Below, piece by piece: positions 20,630 to 30,050 of a DNA stretch of 64,000 nt. The DNA is taken from the NCBI RefSeq assembly GCF_901212495.1, contig NZ_CAAKNY010000017.1, forward strand, positions 1 to 64,000, in the 5' to 3' direction. The position numbers and the translations under genes are program-made. The first letter of the stretch is position 1; the number at the start of each line of letters is the position of its first letter. Source of the DNA: Collinsella aerofaciens. GTDB taxonomy: Bacteria; Actinomycetota; Coriobacteriia; Coriobacteriales; Coriobacteriaceae. The notes under the pieces were generated by a model. The model made no database searches. It saw only the letters and a list, made by a program, of their open reading frames with translations, and was not told where the DNA came from.

Positions 20630-22714
20630 ATGGATACTACCGATAGCGCCTATGGCGACAAACTCATCCATCTCGACACGTTCGATACCGCCGTGGCAGT
20701 CAACCCCAGCGCCGAGGACGACGCCAAGCGTCGGTTTATGACGCTTATTCTTCAAACGACCCGTCGCAACAACGGCAACATCGGGCACGTACTGCGCGCG
20801 ACCAACACGAGCGGCGAGGTCTTTGCCGTCAAGCTACTCAAGGACAACGCCATCCTTTCCGGCCAAGCCCCCGACCGCTCCGCCGAGCAATCGGCCGCGC
20901 ACCTGGCCAACACCGCCGCGCTGTTCGAGGAGTACCGTCATCTGTGTACCGTCTCGCACCTGCGCGGATTTCCGCGCGTCTATGGCTACGGATCGTGCGA
21001 GGACGACCCGCTTATCCTCATGGAGTGGGTCGAGGGCACCTCGCTCAAGCAGGCGCTGCCTCTGCTTCCGCACGACGCCTCGGGCGGGCTGACCACCCAG
21101 ATGGTCGCCGCCGTCGGAAACGCCGTGCTTCGCGCGCTCTTGATGACCCAAGGCCTCGTGAATCCGGTCGTCCATCGCGACCTTTCGCCTGCCAATATCA
21201 TGTTCCGCACCACCAGCCGAACGCTTGAGCAGCAGATTGCCGATTGCTCCTTTGACCCCTGCCTCATCGACATGGGCTCCGCGACCATGGCACTCGGCGA
21301 CGACACGATCACCCGGCGCGCCGACATCTGGCGCTTTGCCACGCCCGCATACGCCGCGCCCGAGATGCTCACGCAGGATATCGAAGGCATTGCGGCCCTT
21401 CGCCGCTCGCCCGCGATCGACGCCTATGCGCTTTCGAGCATTCTGTACCAGCTCTACAGCGGTCGCAAACCGTTCGATGTTAAGTCGACGGGTGCCGCGG
21501 CAACCGGCTCGTTCTACCTCATAAAGACCAAGACCAAGCCGGTACCGCTCGAGCCGCGATGCAATGACGACGAGGCGCTCGTCCAGATCATCATGAAAGG
21601 TATCTCGGTCGAACAGGGCGATCGCCCTACCGAGCAGCAGATGCTCGAGGCGCTCTCGACATACCTCCCCGCTGCAGAATCTGAGGACCGCGGGGGCGCG
21701 GGCAATGACGCCGTAATCGACATCGACTCCGGTACGCACCTTAAGGTCGACGTCGCCGGCGAGCGCGCACGAGAGATCCTGGAGCAGGCCCGTCACGATG
21801 CCATGACCCGCCGTCGCTTTATTATCGGCGGCGTCGTTGCAGTCGTTGCGGGGCTCGGCGTCATTGGCGCGGCGACCCGTGGCTTTGGCATCCCCGACTA
21901 CCTGGACGGCATCCGCAGCTCTCTTGACGACTACACCTGGGATCAGCTGCAGGAGATTTCGCTTAAGATTAAGGCCGCCGGGACCCGTAGCGAGGCACGC
22001 GAGATTGCCAAGCGCTATCATCTGCTCGATGCCGATGGGCATATCCCCTATCCGTGCACCAAGCGCGTGAGGCTCACCAACGGGCTGCACGTCGGCGCAC
22101 AACTCGTGGGCATCCGCCACGACGAGCTTCTGGACGGAACGGGCAAGGCCGGACTGACGTTTATGTTCGATGCCGGCATTGCCGAACGCGACGCCGCGGC
22201 TGAACCGCCGAGCGCCGGCTGGGCAGATTGCGAGCTGCGGGAATGGCTCGACAGCGACGGCCTTAAGCTGCTGCCCAACGAGTTGCGCGCGCTCATCAAG
22301 TCTGTCAAAAAGATCTCGAATAACGTTGGCGCCGCCAGAAGCGCATCGTGTCTGAGCGAGTTGTCCGCAACCCTTTGGCTGCCCGCCATGGTCGAGCTGT
22401 GTGGTACGCAACCGCCCGATTCGTTTGCCGAGGACTTTCACTACCTGGCAGACGTCTACAACGGCGAGGGCAAGGAGTACCAACTCTTCCGCGAGCTCAA
22501 GGTAAGTCCGTATACCACGAACGAGACGTTGGTTCGCCAGTGGAAGGGCAAGGACATCTGTTGGTGGGAACGAACGGTGAGTCCCGACACATCGGAGAGC
22601 GAAGGCACACTCTATATAAATCGCGTGGGGCACGACGGCGACGTCTTTACGTACGCAACGCCTGCGGACAGCCCCAAGAAGCGAACCTGCGTGATCCCCG
22701 GATTCTGTATCTAG
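20630..22714 (+). CDS. Membrane-anchored Ser/Thr protein kinase with C-terminal DUF6273-like domain
   Basis: 694 aa. The kinase domain fills about residues 40-350: lysine in EVFAVKLLKD (near 68), catalytic HRDLSPANIMF (near 180) and APEM. The magnesium-binding DFG is replaced by DMG in LIDMGSA (near 214). A single membrane segment follows RRRFIIGGVVAVVAGLGVIGAA (about 393-415). The remaining 270 residues, with WADCELREWLDSDGLKLL, resemble DUF6273, a domain often outside the membrane. So it may sense an external cue. ATG at 20630 follows AAAGGAACGCC. It pairs with the FHA gene upstream. Substrates are unknown. Confidence 0.87.
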   Translation: MDTTDSAYGDKLIHLDTFDTAVAVNPSAEDDAKRRFMTLILQTTRRNNGNIGHVLRATNTSGEVFAVKLLKDNAILSGQAPDRSAEQSAAHLANTAALFEEYRHLCTVSHLRGFPRVYGYGSCEDDPLILMEWVEGTSLKQALPLLPHDASGGLTTQMVAAVGNAVLRALLMTQGLVNPVVHRDLSPANIMFRTTSRTLEQQIADCSFDPCLIDMGSATMALGDDTITRRADIWRFATPAYAAPEMLTQDIEGIAALRRSPAIDAYALSSILYQLYSGRKPFDVKSTGAAATGSFYLIKTKTKPVPLEPRCNDDEALVQIIMKGISVEQGDRPTEQQMLEALSTYLPAAESEDRGGAGNDAVIDIDSGTHLKVDVAGERAREILEQARHDAMTRRRFIIGGVVAVVAGLGVIGAATRGFGIPDYLDGIRSSLDDYTWDQLQEISLKIKAAGTRSEAREIAKRYHLLDADGHIPYPCTKRVRLTNGLHVGAQLVGIRHDELLDGTGKAGLTFMFDAGIAERDAAAEPPSAGWADCELREWLDSDGLKLLPNELRALIKSVKKISNNVGAARSASCLSELSATLWLPAMVELCGTQPPDSFAEDFHYLADVYNGEGKEYQLFRELKVSPYTTNETLVRQWKGKDICWWERTVSPDTSESEGTLYINRVGHDGDVFTYATPADSPKKRTCVIPGFCI

Positions 22715-22756
22715 GCGGCGGGCGTCTTGCCGTGACGGAACCCCTCCCCGGCAATT

Positions 22757-23135
22757 GTCTCGATCTGTAACACTAGCTCGGCAGACACAGGTCTAGATGT
22801 TACAGAACGAGACAAACCCCAACCCCGCGAGACAACATCTTAATCTGTAACAGTAAGGGGTCTAAAACCTCTCTAGATGTTACAGATCAAGACATTTGAG
22901 TTGACCGCGGACGGTTTGTCTCGATCTGTAACAGTTAGAGGTCATATTTGGTGCTAGATGTTACAGATTGAGACATTAAGTTTTTTTGCCGAAGGTTCGT
23001 CTCAATCTGTAACACCTGGAGCCCAAAAACCGGTCTTGCTGTTACAGATCGAGACAAACCAAAACCTCACAATACAAAATCTCGATCTGTAACAGTTAGA
23101 GGTCATTTTCCCTGCTAGATGTTACAGATTGAGAT
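22757..23135. repeat. Palindrome array B: five 57-bp units (largest cluster)
   Basis: Units at 22757-22813, 22837-22893, 22918-22974, 22999-23055 and 23079-23135, starts 80 or 81 bp apart. Arms follow RTCTYRATCTGTAACA with few changes. Loops of 25 bp often begin NNTAGAGG and end CTAGA; the 23-24-bp stretches between units are unrelated to one another. It fills the gap between the kinase gene and copA. Confidence 0.92.
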
Positions 23136-23212
23136 GAATGGCTGGACAGCGATAGCCCGGCAGTCAGTCTCCTTCTGTAGCGAAATGTCATACATTTCTT
23201 TCTGAACTGGAC

Positions 23213-23237
23213 ACCCCCAGGGGGTATGGGTGTATAG
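23213..23237 (+). promoter_or_regulatory. CsoR-type copper operator at the copA promoter
   Basis: ACCCCCAGGGGGT (23213-23225) is a perfect palindrome followed by ATGGGTGTATAGT. G/C-tract palindromes of this kind are the known targets of CsoR repressors, and TATAGT could be the -10 box. It lies about 50 bp before copA, and csoR is downstream in the same cluster. Confidence 0.7.
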
Positions 23238-23285
23238 TATCGGCAGGTTAACAATTCCAACACCGAACTACAGAAAGGAGAAGCC

Positions 23286-25628
23286 ATGGCTCAAGATAAG
23301 TTTGACGTGGGCGGCATGACATGCGCCGCTTGCCAGGCGCATGTGGACCGCGCCGTCAGCAAGCTCGACGGCGTCCAAAGCGTCGCGGTCAACCTGCTCG
23401 CCGGTTCCATGATGGTCGACTATGACCCCGCGCAGGTCTCCCCCGACGATATCTGCACCGCCGTCGACCGCGCGGGCTATTCGGCCTCGCCCGTCAGTAC
23501 GGGCACCGATGCCGCCAACTCAAACGGCAGCGCACAAGCCAGGTCCGGCGCCACCCATATGGAGTCACCTACCAAAAAGCTGGAGGCCACCGCTTCCGCC
23601 ATGCGCACCCGACTCATCATCTCGATCATCTTCCTCATCCCGCTGTTCTACATAGGAATGGGGCACATGCTCGGCTGGCCGCTGCCCGGCGTCTTCACCG
23701 ACCACACCCACAGCATGACGCTGGCGCTCACCGAGCTCGTCTTGCTCATCCCCATCGTCTACGTCAACGATGCGTACTTTACCAACGGCTTCAAGTCGCT
23801 CGTGCACGGCGCACCCACCATGGACGCCCTCATCGCCGTCGGTGCCACCGCTTCCATTGCCTGGTCGCTCTACGCCATGTTTATCATGGCCGACCAGCTG
23901 GCCACAGGTCAGGTCCACGAGGCCATGATGACGGGCATGGACAACCTGTATTTTGAGAGTGCGGGCACGATCCTGTCGCTCGTCACCGTGGGCAAATACC
24001 TCGAGACGCGCAGCAAATCCAAAACCGGCGGAGCCATCGAGGCGCTCATTGACCTGGCGCCCAAGACCGCGACCATCGTGGCCGACGACGGCACCGAGAC
24101 CGCTGTGGACGTCGACGCCATTCTTCCCGGCCAGGTGCTGCGCGTGCGCCCCGGCGAGTCTATCCCTGTCGACGGCGTGGTACTCGAGGGTAGCTCGGCC
24201 GTGGACGAGAGCGCGCTCACCGGCGAGTCCATACCCGTGGAAAAGACCGCCGGCGACACTGTCAACGCGGCCACGGTCAACCGCACGGGCTCGTTTACCT
24301 TCCGCGCCACGCGCGTGGGCGCTGACACGTCGCTCGCCAAGATCATCCAGCTCGTCGAGGACGCCAACGCCACCAAGGCGCCCATCGCCCGCATGGCCGA
24401 TAAGGTCGCCGGCGTGTTTGTGCCCGTGGTGTTTGCGATCTCGGCCGTGACCTTTGTGGCGTGGATGGCGCTGACCGGCAGCGTAAACGAGGCGCTCACC
24501 TCCGCCGTGGCCGTGCTGGTGATCAGCTGCCCGTGCGCGCTGGGCCTGGCCACGCCCGTCGCCATTATGGTTGGCACCGGCAAGGGCGCCGAGATGGGCA
24601 TTCTGTTTAAGAGCGCCGAGGCGCTGGAGAATCTGCGCAACGTGGGCACCGTGGTGCTCGATAAGACCGGCACCGTCACCCGCGGCAAACCGGCTGTGAC
24701 CGATATCGTGGTGGCCACGCGTGCCGACGGCTCGCCCGCCATGAGCGAAAAGGCGCTGCTCAAGCTGGCCGCCGCGCTGGAACGCAAGAGCGAACACCCA
24801 CTGGCCGAGGCGATTATGGCCGAGTGCGAGACGCGCGGAATCGTCGCACGCATGGTCGAGGACTTTGCCGCCGTGCCCGGGCGAGGTGTTACGGCACGCG
24901 AGGGGCAGAATGTCATCGCAGCCGGCAACGTGCGCCTGATGAGCGAGCTGGGTATCACCGTGCCCGCAGGACTTGCGGAGCGATTTGCCGCCGAGGGCAA
25001 GACGCCGCTGTTCTTTGCCAAAAACGGTGAGCTTGCCGGTATCGTCGCCGTGGCCGACGAGGTTAAGGAGACAAGTGCCGAGGCCGTTACCGCGCTGCGC
25101 TCGCTCGGCGTCGATGTGCGCATGCTCACCGGCGACAACCGCGTGACGGCCGAGGCCATCGCCCGCCGCGTGGGACTTACCAGCGAGCAGGTTATCGCCG
25201 ACGTTCTTCCCGCCGACAAGGAACGCCACGTGCGCGAACTGCAGGATGCGGGCAGCAAGGTCGCCATGGTGGGCGACGGCATCAACGACTCCCCCGCCCT
25301 GGCGCGCGCCGACGTTGGCCTCGCTATCGGCACCGGCGCCGACATCGCCAAGGAGGGCGCCGACGTGGTGCTCATGCGCAGCGACCTCATGGACGTCGCC
25401 CACGCCATCGAGCTTTCGCGCGCCACGATTCGCAACATCAAGCAGGATCTGTTCTGGGCGCTGTTCTACAACGGCATCGGCATTCCACTCGCCGCGGGTG
25501 TGTTCTTCCCCCTCACCGGCTGGCAGCTCTCGCCGATGTTTGGCGCCGCGGCCATGAGCCTGTCGAGCGTGTGCGTCGTAAGCAACGCTCTGCGCCTGAA
25601 ATCCTTTAAGCCTAAGACGGCGCATTGA
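23286..25628 (+). CDS. copA: Copper-exporting P1B-type ATPase
   Basis: 780 aa. One N-terminal heavy-metal domain with MTCAAC (residues 11-16) is followed by eight membrane segments. The intramembrane CPC is in ISCPCALG (C415, C417). The phosphorylated aspartate is D459 in DKTGTVTRG, and TGES and [11 protein letters not shown] are present. CPC and this layout fit Cu(I) export across the cytoplasmic membrane. AAAGGAG precedes the ATG. Induction through CsoR at the upstream operator is likely. Confidence 0.95.
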   Translation: MAQDKFDVGGMTCAACQAHVDRAVSKLDGVQSVAVNLLAGSMMVDYDPAQVSPDDICTAVDRAGYSASPVSTGTDAANSNGSAQARSGATHMESPTKKLEATASAMRTRLIISIIFLIPLFYIGMGHMLGWPLPGVFTDHTHSMTLALTELVLLIPIVYVNDAYFTNGFKSLVHGAPTMDALIAVGATASIAWSLYAMFIMADQLATGQVHEAMMTGMDNLYFESAGTILSLVTVGKYLETRSKSKTGGAIEALIDLAPKTATIVADDGTETAVDVDAILPGQVLRVRPGESIPVDGVVLEGSSAVDESALTGESIPVEKTAGDTVNAATVNRTGSFTFRATRVGADTSLAKIIQLVEDANATKAPIARMADKVAGVFVPVVFAISAVTFVAWMALTGSVNEALTSAVAVLVISCPCALGLATPVAIMVGTGKGAEMGILFKSAEALENLRNVGTVVLDKTGTVTRGKPAVTDIVVATRADGSPAMSEKALLKLAAALERKSEHPLAEAIMAECETRGIVARMVEDFAAVPGRGVTAREGQNVIAAGNVRLMSELGITVPAGLAERFAAEGKTPLFFAKNGELAGIVAVADEVKETSAEAVTALRSLGVDVRMLTGDNRVTAEAIARRVGLTSEQVIADVLPADKERHVRELQDAGSKVAMVGDGINDSPALARADVGLAIGTGADIAKEGADVVLMRSDLMDVAHAIELSRATIRNIKQDLFWALFYNGIGIPLAAGVFFPLTGWQLSPMFGAAAMSLSSVCVVSNALRLKSFKPKTAH

Positions 25629-25629
25629 T

Positions 25630-25716
25630 GCACCCGACCTTGTCCCTCAAACCGTCGCTCGCGTACCCAAGTACGCTTCGCTCCTCTTTCGGGGCAATCT
25701 CGGGCACCTCAGCGCA
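25630..25716 (-). repeat. Copy 1 of an 85-bp dispersed intergenic repeat
   Basis: Read on the minus strand it has AGGTGC, CCGAAAGAGGAGCG, the palindrome GCGTACTTGGGTACGC, GAGCGACGG, TTTGAGGG and CAAGGT. The sequence at 47062-47145 shares these blocks in the same order at roughly 80% identity. It sits between copA and copZ. Confidence 0.75.
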
Positions 25717-25780
25717 CCTTTAAGATGACGCTGTTCACGACTAAACTGTCAGATAATCTCAATCGATAAGGAGTACACCC

Positions 25781-26002
25781 ATGCGTTACACAATCAAGAC
25801 TTCCGGCCTCATGTGCGGCCACTGCGACGCTACTGTCGAGACCGCGCTGCTCAGCGTAGCAGGCGTGACCGATGCCGACGCCGATCACGAGACCCAGACC
25901 GTCCAGGTAGAGTGCGCCGACACCGTGACCGCCGAGCAGCTCGCCGCCGCCGTCGAGGGTGCGGGCGAGAAGTTCCATGCCCTGTCCGTAACCGCCGCGT
26001 AG
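25781..26002 (+). CDS. copZ: Copper chaperone, CopZ type (HMA domain)
   Basis: 73 aa, one heavy-metal-associated domain with LMCGHC (C12, C15) instead of the common MTCxxC. It carries Cu(I) to CopA or CsoR in the cytosol. ATAAGGAG lies before the ATG. It is between copA and csoR in the same direction. Confidence 0.9.
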   Translation: MRYTIKTSGLMCGHCDATVETALLSVAGVTDADADHETQTVQVECADTVTAEQLAAAVEGAGEKFHALSVTAA

Positions 26003-26050
26003 CAGCCACCAGAGGCATTCGACCCCATCGACCAGAAACGAGGACCCGCC

Positions 26051-26323
26051 ATGATGGCAGACCACAAATCGGTGACCCGCATGCTCAAGACGGCACGCGG
26101 TCAGATCGATGGCATCCTGCGAATGGTGGAGGAGGACCGCTATTGCGTCGACATCTCCACGCAGCTCATGGCCACGCAGGCGCTCATCGCCCGCATCAAC
26201 GCCGATGTGCTCAAGGCTCACATCGAGGGATGCGTCGCGTCGGCCATCGAATCGGGCGACGAGGAGCTCAAAGCCGCCAAGCTCGCCGAGATCGAACGCG
26301 TCGTCGAGAAGCTCGCCAAGTAA
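26051..26323 (+). CDS. csoR: Copper-sensing repressor CsoR
   Basis: 90 aa, an all-helical CsoR/RcnR-family protein. The Cu(I) ligand set C-H-C is in place: C32 in RYCVDIS, H57 and C61 in KAHIEGC, which separates it from FrmR-type members. It binds the copA operator and lets go when Cu(I) is bound. The start is one of two adjacent ATGs at 26051 and 26054. It lies 48 bp after copZ. Confidence 0.92.
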   Translation: MMADHKSVTRMLKTARGQIDGILRMVEEDRYCVDISTQLMATQALIARINADVLKAHIEGCVASAIESGDEELKAAKLAEIERVVEKLAK

Positions 26324-26390
26324 TTGGTGCAAGGGGGACAGGTACGTTTGCACCACCTTGGTGCAGATTAACCCGTCCCCAATGCACCAA
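26324..26390. repeat. 67-bp imperfect palindrome after csoR
   Basis: TTGGTGCAAGGGGGAC (26324-26339) pairs with GTCCCCAATGCACCAA (26375-26390) with two mismatches; inner GGTGCA/TGCACC copies add structure. It begins at the csoR stop and may end the copper transcript. Confidence 0.65.
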
Positions 26391-26435
26391 AAGGGGTATA
26401 AAGGCGTGCAGCATATCGAACGAAAGGCAATTCGC

Positions 26436-26909
26436 ATGAATGACTTTATGAAGGGTCGCAACGGCGCCGACGAACTCACCATCGTGCTGGGCTTCATAGG
26501 AATTATTTTCGCGATGGTCGGATCGATGGCCCGTATCCAGTGGCTCAGCTGGATCGCCATCGCCGTAATCGCACTCGGCGTGCTGCGCGGCCTGTCCAAA
26601 AACATCGACGCGCGCCGCAAGGAAAATGATGCCTTCGTTGCCGCGACTGCCAACGTCCCCTGCCTGGGCAAGTTCGTGGCCAGCCTGGGCGGCGGAACTG
26701 CAGCGGCCAGCGCCTCGCGCGCAGCTGGAACGAGCAAGAAAGACTTTGAGCGTGCCAAGCGCACGGCAAAGAAGATGTGGAAGGGCCGCAAGACCACGGC
26801 CTACCTCAAGTGCCCCAACTGCGGCCAGATGCTGTCCGTCCCCAAGGGCAAGGGCAAAATCCGCGTCACCTGCCCCAAGTGCCACGCTAAGATGGAAACG
26901 CGCTCCTAG
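26436..26909 (+). CDS. Small membrane protein with C-terminal zinc ribbon, unknown function
   Basis: 157 aa. Two hydrophobic segments lie at about residues 15-50 (IVLGFIGIIFAMVGSMA and LSWIAIAVIALGVL). A basic linker leads to a zinc ribbon at the end: CPNCGQML ... CPKCHAK. I do not recognise a named family; the layout suggests a membrane-tethered nucleic-acid or protein binder. ATG at 26436 follows GAAAGGCAA. It is separate from csoR by a palindrome and ends at a strong terminator. Confidence 0.7.
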   Translation: MNDFMKGRNGADELTIVLGFIGIIFAMVGSMARIQWLSWIAIAVIALGVLRGLSKNIDARRKENDAFVAATANVPCLGKFVASLGGGTAAASASRAAGTSKKDFERAKRTAKKMWKGRKTTAYLKCPNCGQMLSVPKGKGKIRVTCPKCHAKMETRS

Positions 26910-26929
26910 CAGCTACACCATAGGAATGC

Positions 26930-26968
26930 AAAAAGCCGAGGCCTCGTGTTGAGGCCTCGGCTTTTTTG
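26930..26968. terminator. Strong bidirectional terminator
   Basis: AAAAAGCCGAGGCCTC and GAGGCCTCGGCTTTTTT form an uninterrupted stem with A and T runs on either side, between two convergent genes. Confidence 0.92.
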
Positions 26969-27000
26969 AACGCGGCATGGGAACCGTCCCTTTGTCACAC

Positions 27001-28371
27001 CTACGCTACGCCATTGCGAGCGAGCTCCTCTGCCAGGGCTTCTGCCGGCATGGCCATAATCGTGTCGAGCTCGGCGTCAACCTCGGGAATGCGCTTCACC
27101 TTGAGCTTGCACACCAGATCGCCACGGCACATCACATGCATCGGCTCACGCAGAGCGCATAGGTCATCGAGCGGATTCTTGCGCGTCACCAGGATATCGG
27201 CGGCCTTGCCGCACTCGATCGTACCGGTCTCGCCGCCCAGCCCCAGCAGCTCGGCATTGACCTGCGTGGCTGTATGCAGTGCGAAGGCATTGCTCGCGCC
27301 CACGTACTTGGCAAAATAGGCCACCTCGCGCCACATGTCGTACTGGGTCACGAACGGGCAGCTCGAGTCCGTGCCCAGGCCCACCTTGATACCGGCTTCC
27401 AGTGCGGCACGAGCACTCTCGATAATGCCCGAGCACACGATGTCGCCGTTCTTCTTTTGCGTGTCGGTCGAATGGGTCTTTTCCGGATCGAGCAGCACAA
27501 ACGGCAGCGCCGGACTAATCGTGCAGGTCACGCTCGGCGCGCGTCCCTCGAGCTGTGTCCCCGCGGCGCCGCGGTACAGCTCCAGAATCTCAGGCGTCAG
27601 CGGAGCGCCGTGCTCGATTGTGTCGACGCCGGCCTGAAGTGCGGCCTTCACACCTTCGGTACTCTCGACATGGGCCATGACCGGAAGGCCAACCTCGTGC
27701 GCCGCCTTGCACGCCGCCGCGGCGACATCGAGCGGCATGCGCAGCACGCCCGGCTCGCCCACTTCGGTCGCATCGAACACGCCGCCCGTCACGAACAACT
27801 TGATGACGTCGGCGCCGCGCGCATACAGATCGCGCACCTGTTCGGCCGCCTCGCCGGGGGTATTGGCGACCTGCGCGAACAGCCCCGCGCCGTGACCACC
27901 CGGCACCGTGACGCCCGTTCCCGGCGCTACCAGGCGCGGACCCTGATACTTGCCGGCGTCGATAGCGTTGCGCACGGCGATGTCGGCGAACAGCGGGTCA
28001 CCCGCACCGCGCACCGTAGTCACGCCACTTGCCAACTGTTGCTGGGCACTGCCTTTGAGGATGTGGCGAACGATGGCGCGGCCCACCGGATTATCGAGCT
28101 TCTTCATCAGCGCGCCCGCATCGCCCGCCGAAACCGGCTTGCCCGAACCGCACAGATGCACGTGCATATTGATGAGGCCCGGCATGAGAAACGCCCCTGC
28201 CAGGTCGATGACCTCGGCCCCCGCTGGAGCTTGGGCCACAGCGCTCGGTCCCATCCAGGTGATGATGCCACGCTCGACGGCCACGGCCATATCGGGCTGC
28301 GGCTCCATATGCTCCGAGCCGTCCAGAACGGTCGCATTGATAAACAACGTGGGACGATCGGTAGTCGCCAT
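27001..28371 (-). CDS. Amidohydrolase-family metal-dependent hydrolase
   Basis: 456 aa. It shows the amidohydrolase pattern: an N-terminal beta-sandwich strand, then PGLINMHVHLCG (HxH metal ligands), IKLFVTGG with the metal-bridging lysine, MAHVEST, TIEHG and GLGTDSSCP with the final aspartate. It groups with imidazolonepropionase/Xaa-Pro dipeptidase-like members; a small amide, peptide or cyclic compound is the likely substrate, but I cannot name it. ATG at 28371 follows GGGAGGAG. It lacks a signal peptide and stands alone. Confidence 0.82.
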   Translation of the reverse strand: MATTDRPTLFINATVLDGSEHMEPQPDMAVAVERGIITWMGPSAVAQAPAGAEVIDLAGAFLMPGLINMHVHLCGSGKPVSAGDAGALMKKLDNPVGRAIVRHILKGSAQQQLASGVTTVRGAGDPLFADIAVRNAIDAGKYQGPRLVAPGTGVTVPGGHGAGLFAQVANTPGEAAEQVRDLYARGADVIKLFVTGGVFDATEVGEPGVLRMPLDVAAAACKAAHEVGLPVMAHVESTEGVKAALQAGVDTIEHGAPLTPEILELYRGAAGTQLEGRAPSVTCTISPALPFVLLDPEKTHSTDTQKKNGDIVCSGIIESARAALEAGIKVGLGTDSSCPFVTQYDMWREVAYFAKYVGASNAFALHTATQVNAELLGLGGETGTIECGKAADILVTRKNPLDDLCALREPMHVMCRGDLVCKLKVKRIPEVDAELDTIMAMPAEALAEELARNGVA

Positions 28372-28519
28372 ATCGAGCTCCTCCCTCACGATTAACATGA
28401 ACATTTGTCCATTATCACCTAATGCAGCGACTAAAGTCGAACATATCGGTTAACGGAGAAAGGGAGGATGTGAGGATAGAGAGGCCAGCACGGCGATGCT
28501 CCAGCCGTGTGGACCAAAT

Positions 28520-28736
28520 GTCTCGATCTGTAACAGTTGGGTCGAATTTTGGCCGCTAGATGTTACAGATCGAGATATTCTCCAGCACTGTCATCAAACG
28601 TCTAAATCTGTAACAAGTAGACAGGTTTTGAGCCTCTAGATGTTACAGATTGAGATCTTCTAGCGGCAGCCAACCTTCTGTCTCGATCTGTAACATTTGC
28701 GAGGCCAAACGGCTCCTTGTTGTTATAGATCGAGAC
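28520..28736. repeat. Palindrome array C: three 57-bp units
   Basis: Units at 28520-28576, 28600-28656 and 28680-28736, exactly 80 bp apart. The third unit has a TGTTATAGAT right arm. Situated between the amidohydrolase start and the stop of the DUF559-like gene. Confidence 0.92.
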
Positions 28737-28777
28737 AAACTCGGCAGGAACAACCACATCCGCGTCAGTTGCACCCC

Positions 28778-29830
28778 TCAGCGCCCATACCACTGCCGCT
28801 TCCACTCCTCAGCCAATTCAGCCTGCCGAGGAATGCCCGCCAGTCTCATCTTTTCAGCCAGCTTCCCCGGATTCTTGAGCTCATCAAACGTAAACCTCAG
28901 TACCTTATGTCCGAGCATCGTCAGATGGGACTCCCGCTGACGTTCTGCCACGAATGGGCCGACCGGCTCCCGATCCCCACCATCCTGCAGGGCATACTTT
29001 CCCTTTCCATCGAGCTCGCCAATCACGCACGTCCCGTCTTCGAGCCGCCAAAAATAGTCGACGCGAAACACACTGGTCGGATCGAGCGGGTCGCGAAACT
29101 CCACCTGCAGCTCCGGAACCGGAAGGCCGTACGCAATAAAGAACGCTCGGAACCGAGACTCGCCGCCATTTTCGGACAACCCGTCCGCATACGACGCGAA
29201 TACCTGCGCTCTGCGATACCCTCGCCTGCCCTCGCAATCGGCACGGAGGCGCTCGCACAAATCCCCACGTGTTACGCCTTTCGCACGCAGCGCAGAATCG
29301 GCAATCGCCAACCCGTAGGAGAACGGCGCACGCAGCAAGCAATCCTCCGCCGTGCGCCAAAACGACGTCACCCGCACGCCATCGACACGATCGAACGCGC
29401 CTGCCATCTGCGGACGCAACAACCTGCACCCGCCGCTCAACGTCACCGAACAACCCGTCTTAACAAGAAAACGCGGCCCGAGCAGATCGTTCGGCACCTC
29501 CAGACCCCACAAAAGCGCCGCGTCATAGCCCCAAAACGCCCAATCGGGATGAAACTCCGCAAGGCCCTTAATAGTCCGCAGCGCTCGCTCCGCCGGCGTC
29601 AACGCATCCCAATCATGTTGAAAACAGAACAGGTACGGCTCGGGCTCCGCGATATCGTCGGTTCCAACATGGCGTCGCAGCCACATGAGCTCGGTATTGT
29701 CATGCGTTGCGAGCAGTGCACCTTGCTCAGTCGCCTCCGTGAGCCGCGCGAGCATCCTGTTCCGCGCCAACGTGTTGCGAGTCGTATGCTTGTGTTTTAA
29801 AACGGTATTAGACACTTCCATCACCACCAT
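28778..29830 (-). CDS. DUF559-like nuclease-fold protein, possible AbiEi relative
   Basis: 350 aa. The C-terminal 120 residues look like the DUF559/very-short-patch-repair endonuclease fold: FRVDYFW, then CVIGELDGKGKY giving a D...ExDxK active site, and ESHLTMLGHKVLRFTFDEL. The N-terminal part (WGYDAALLWGLEVP) resembles the middle of AbiEi-type antitoxin proteins. Close relatives in Actinomycetota are uncharacterised. No AbiEii toxin gene is adjacent. The ATG at 29830 has no good Shine-Dalgarno site; ATG at 29821 is an alternative. The gene is flanked on both sides by palindrome arrays C and D. Confidence 0.65.
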   Translation of the reverse strand: MVVMEVSNTVLKHKHTTRNTLARNRMLARLTEATEQGALLATHDNTELMWLRRHVGTDDIAEPEPYLFCFQHDWDALTPAERALRTIKGLAEFHPDWAFWGYDAALLWGLEVPNDLLGPRFLVKTGCSVTLSGGCRLLRPQMAGAFDRVDGVRVTSFWRTAEDCLLRAPFSYGLAIADSALRAKGVTRGDLCERLRADCEGRRGYRRAQVFASYADGLSENGGESRFRAFFIAYGLPVPELQVEFRDPLDPTSVFRVDYFWRLEDGTCVIGELDGKGKYALQDGGDREPVGPFVAERQRESHLTMLGHKVLRFTFDELKNPGKLAEKMRLAGIPRQAELAEEWKRQWYGR

Positions 29831-29873
29831 ATCGGAGAAATGGCCATCGCCGCTGTTGCCGCCGCCGACAAAC

Positions 29874-30010
29874 GTCTCGATCTGTAACAGTTAGACGTTC
29901 TCCAGGCCCCCAAACGTTACAGATTTAGACAAACCAGCGGCGCTCAAGCGTTCGTCTCGATCTGTAACAGGTAGACCGGTTTTTTGTCCCTAAACGTTAC
30001 AGATCAAGAC
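29874..30010. repeat. Palindrome array D: two 57-bp units
   Basis: Units at 29874-29930 and 29954-30010, 80 bp apart. Right arms start with CGTTACAGAT, one base different from other clusters. Confidence 0.9.
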
Positions 30011-30050
30011 AGAAAGGCAGAAGGCAAGGCAGGCGACAACTGCCCACCCC

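Noticed and set aside
22757..23135. CRISPR array
   Set aside because: The motifs repeat regularly with about 24-25-bp intervals, but they alternate in orientation, the loops are partly conserved, and no cas gene is present.
28520..28736. Rho-independent terminators
   Set aside because: Long stems exist, but there is no T-run, loops are 25 nt, and arrays also lie between divergent genes.
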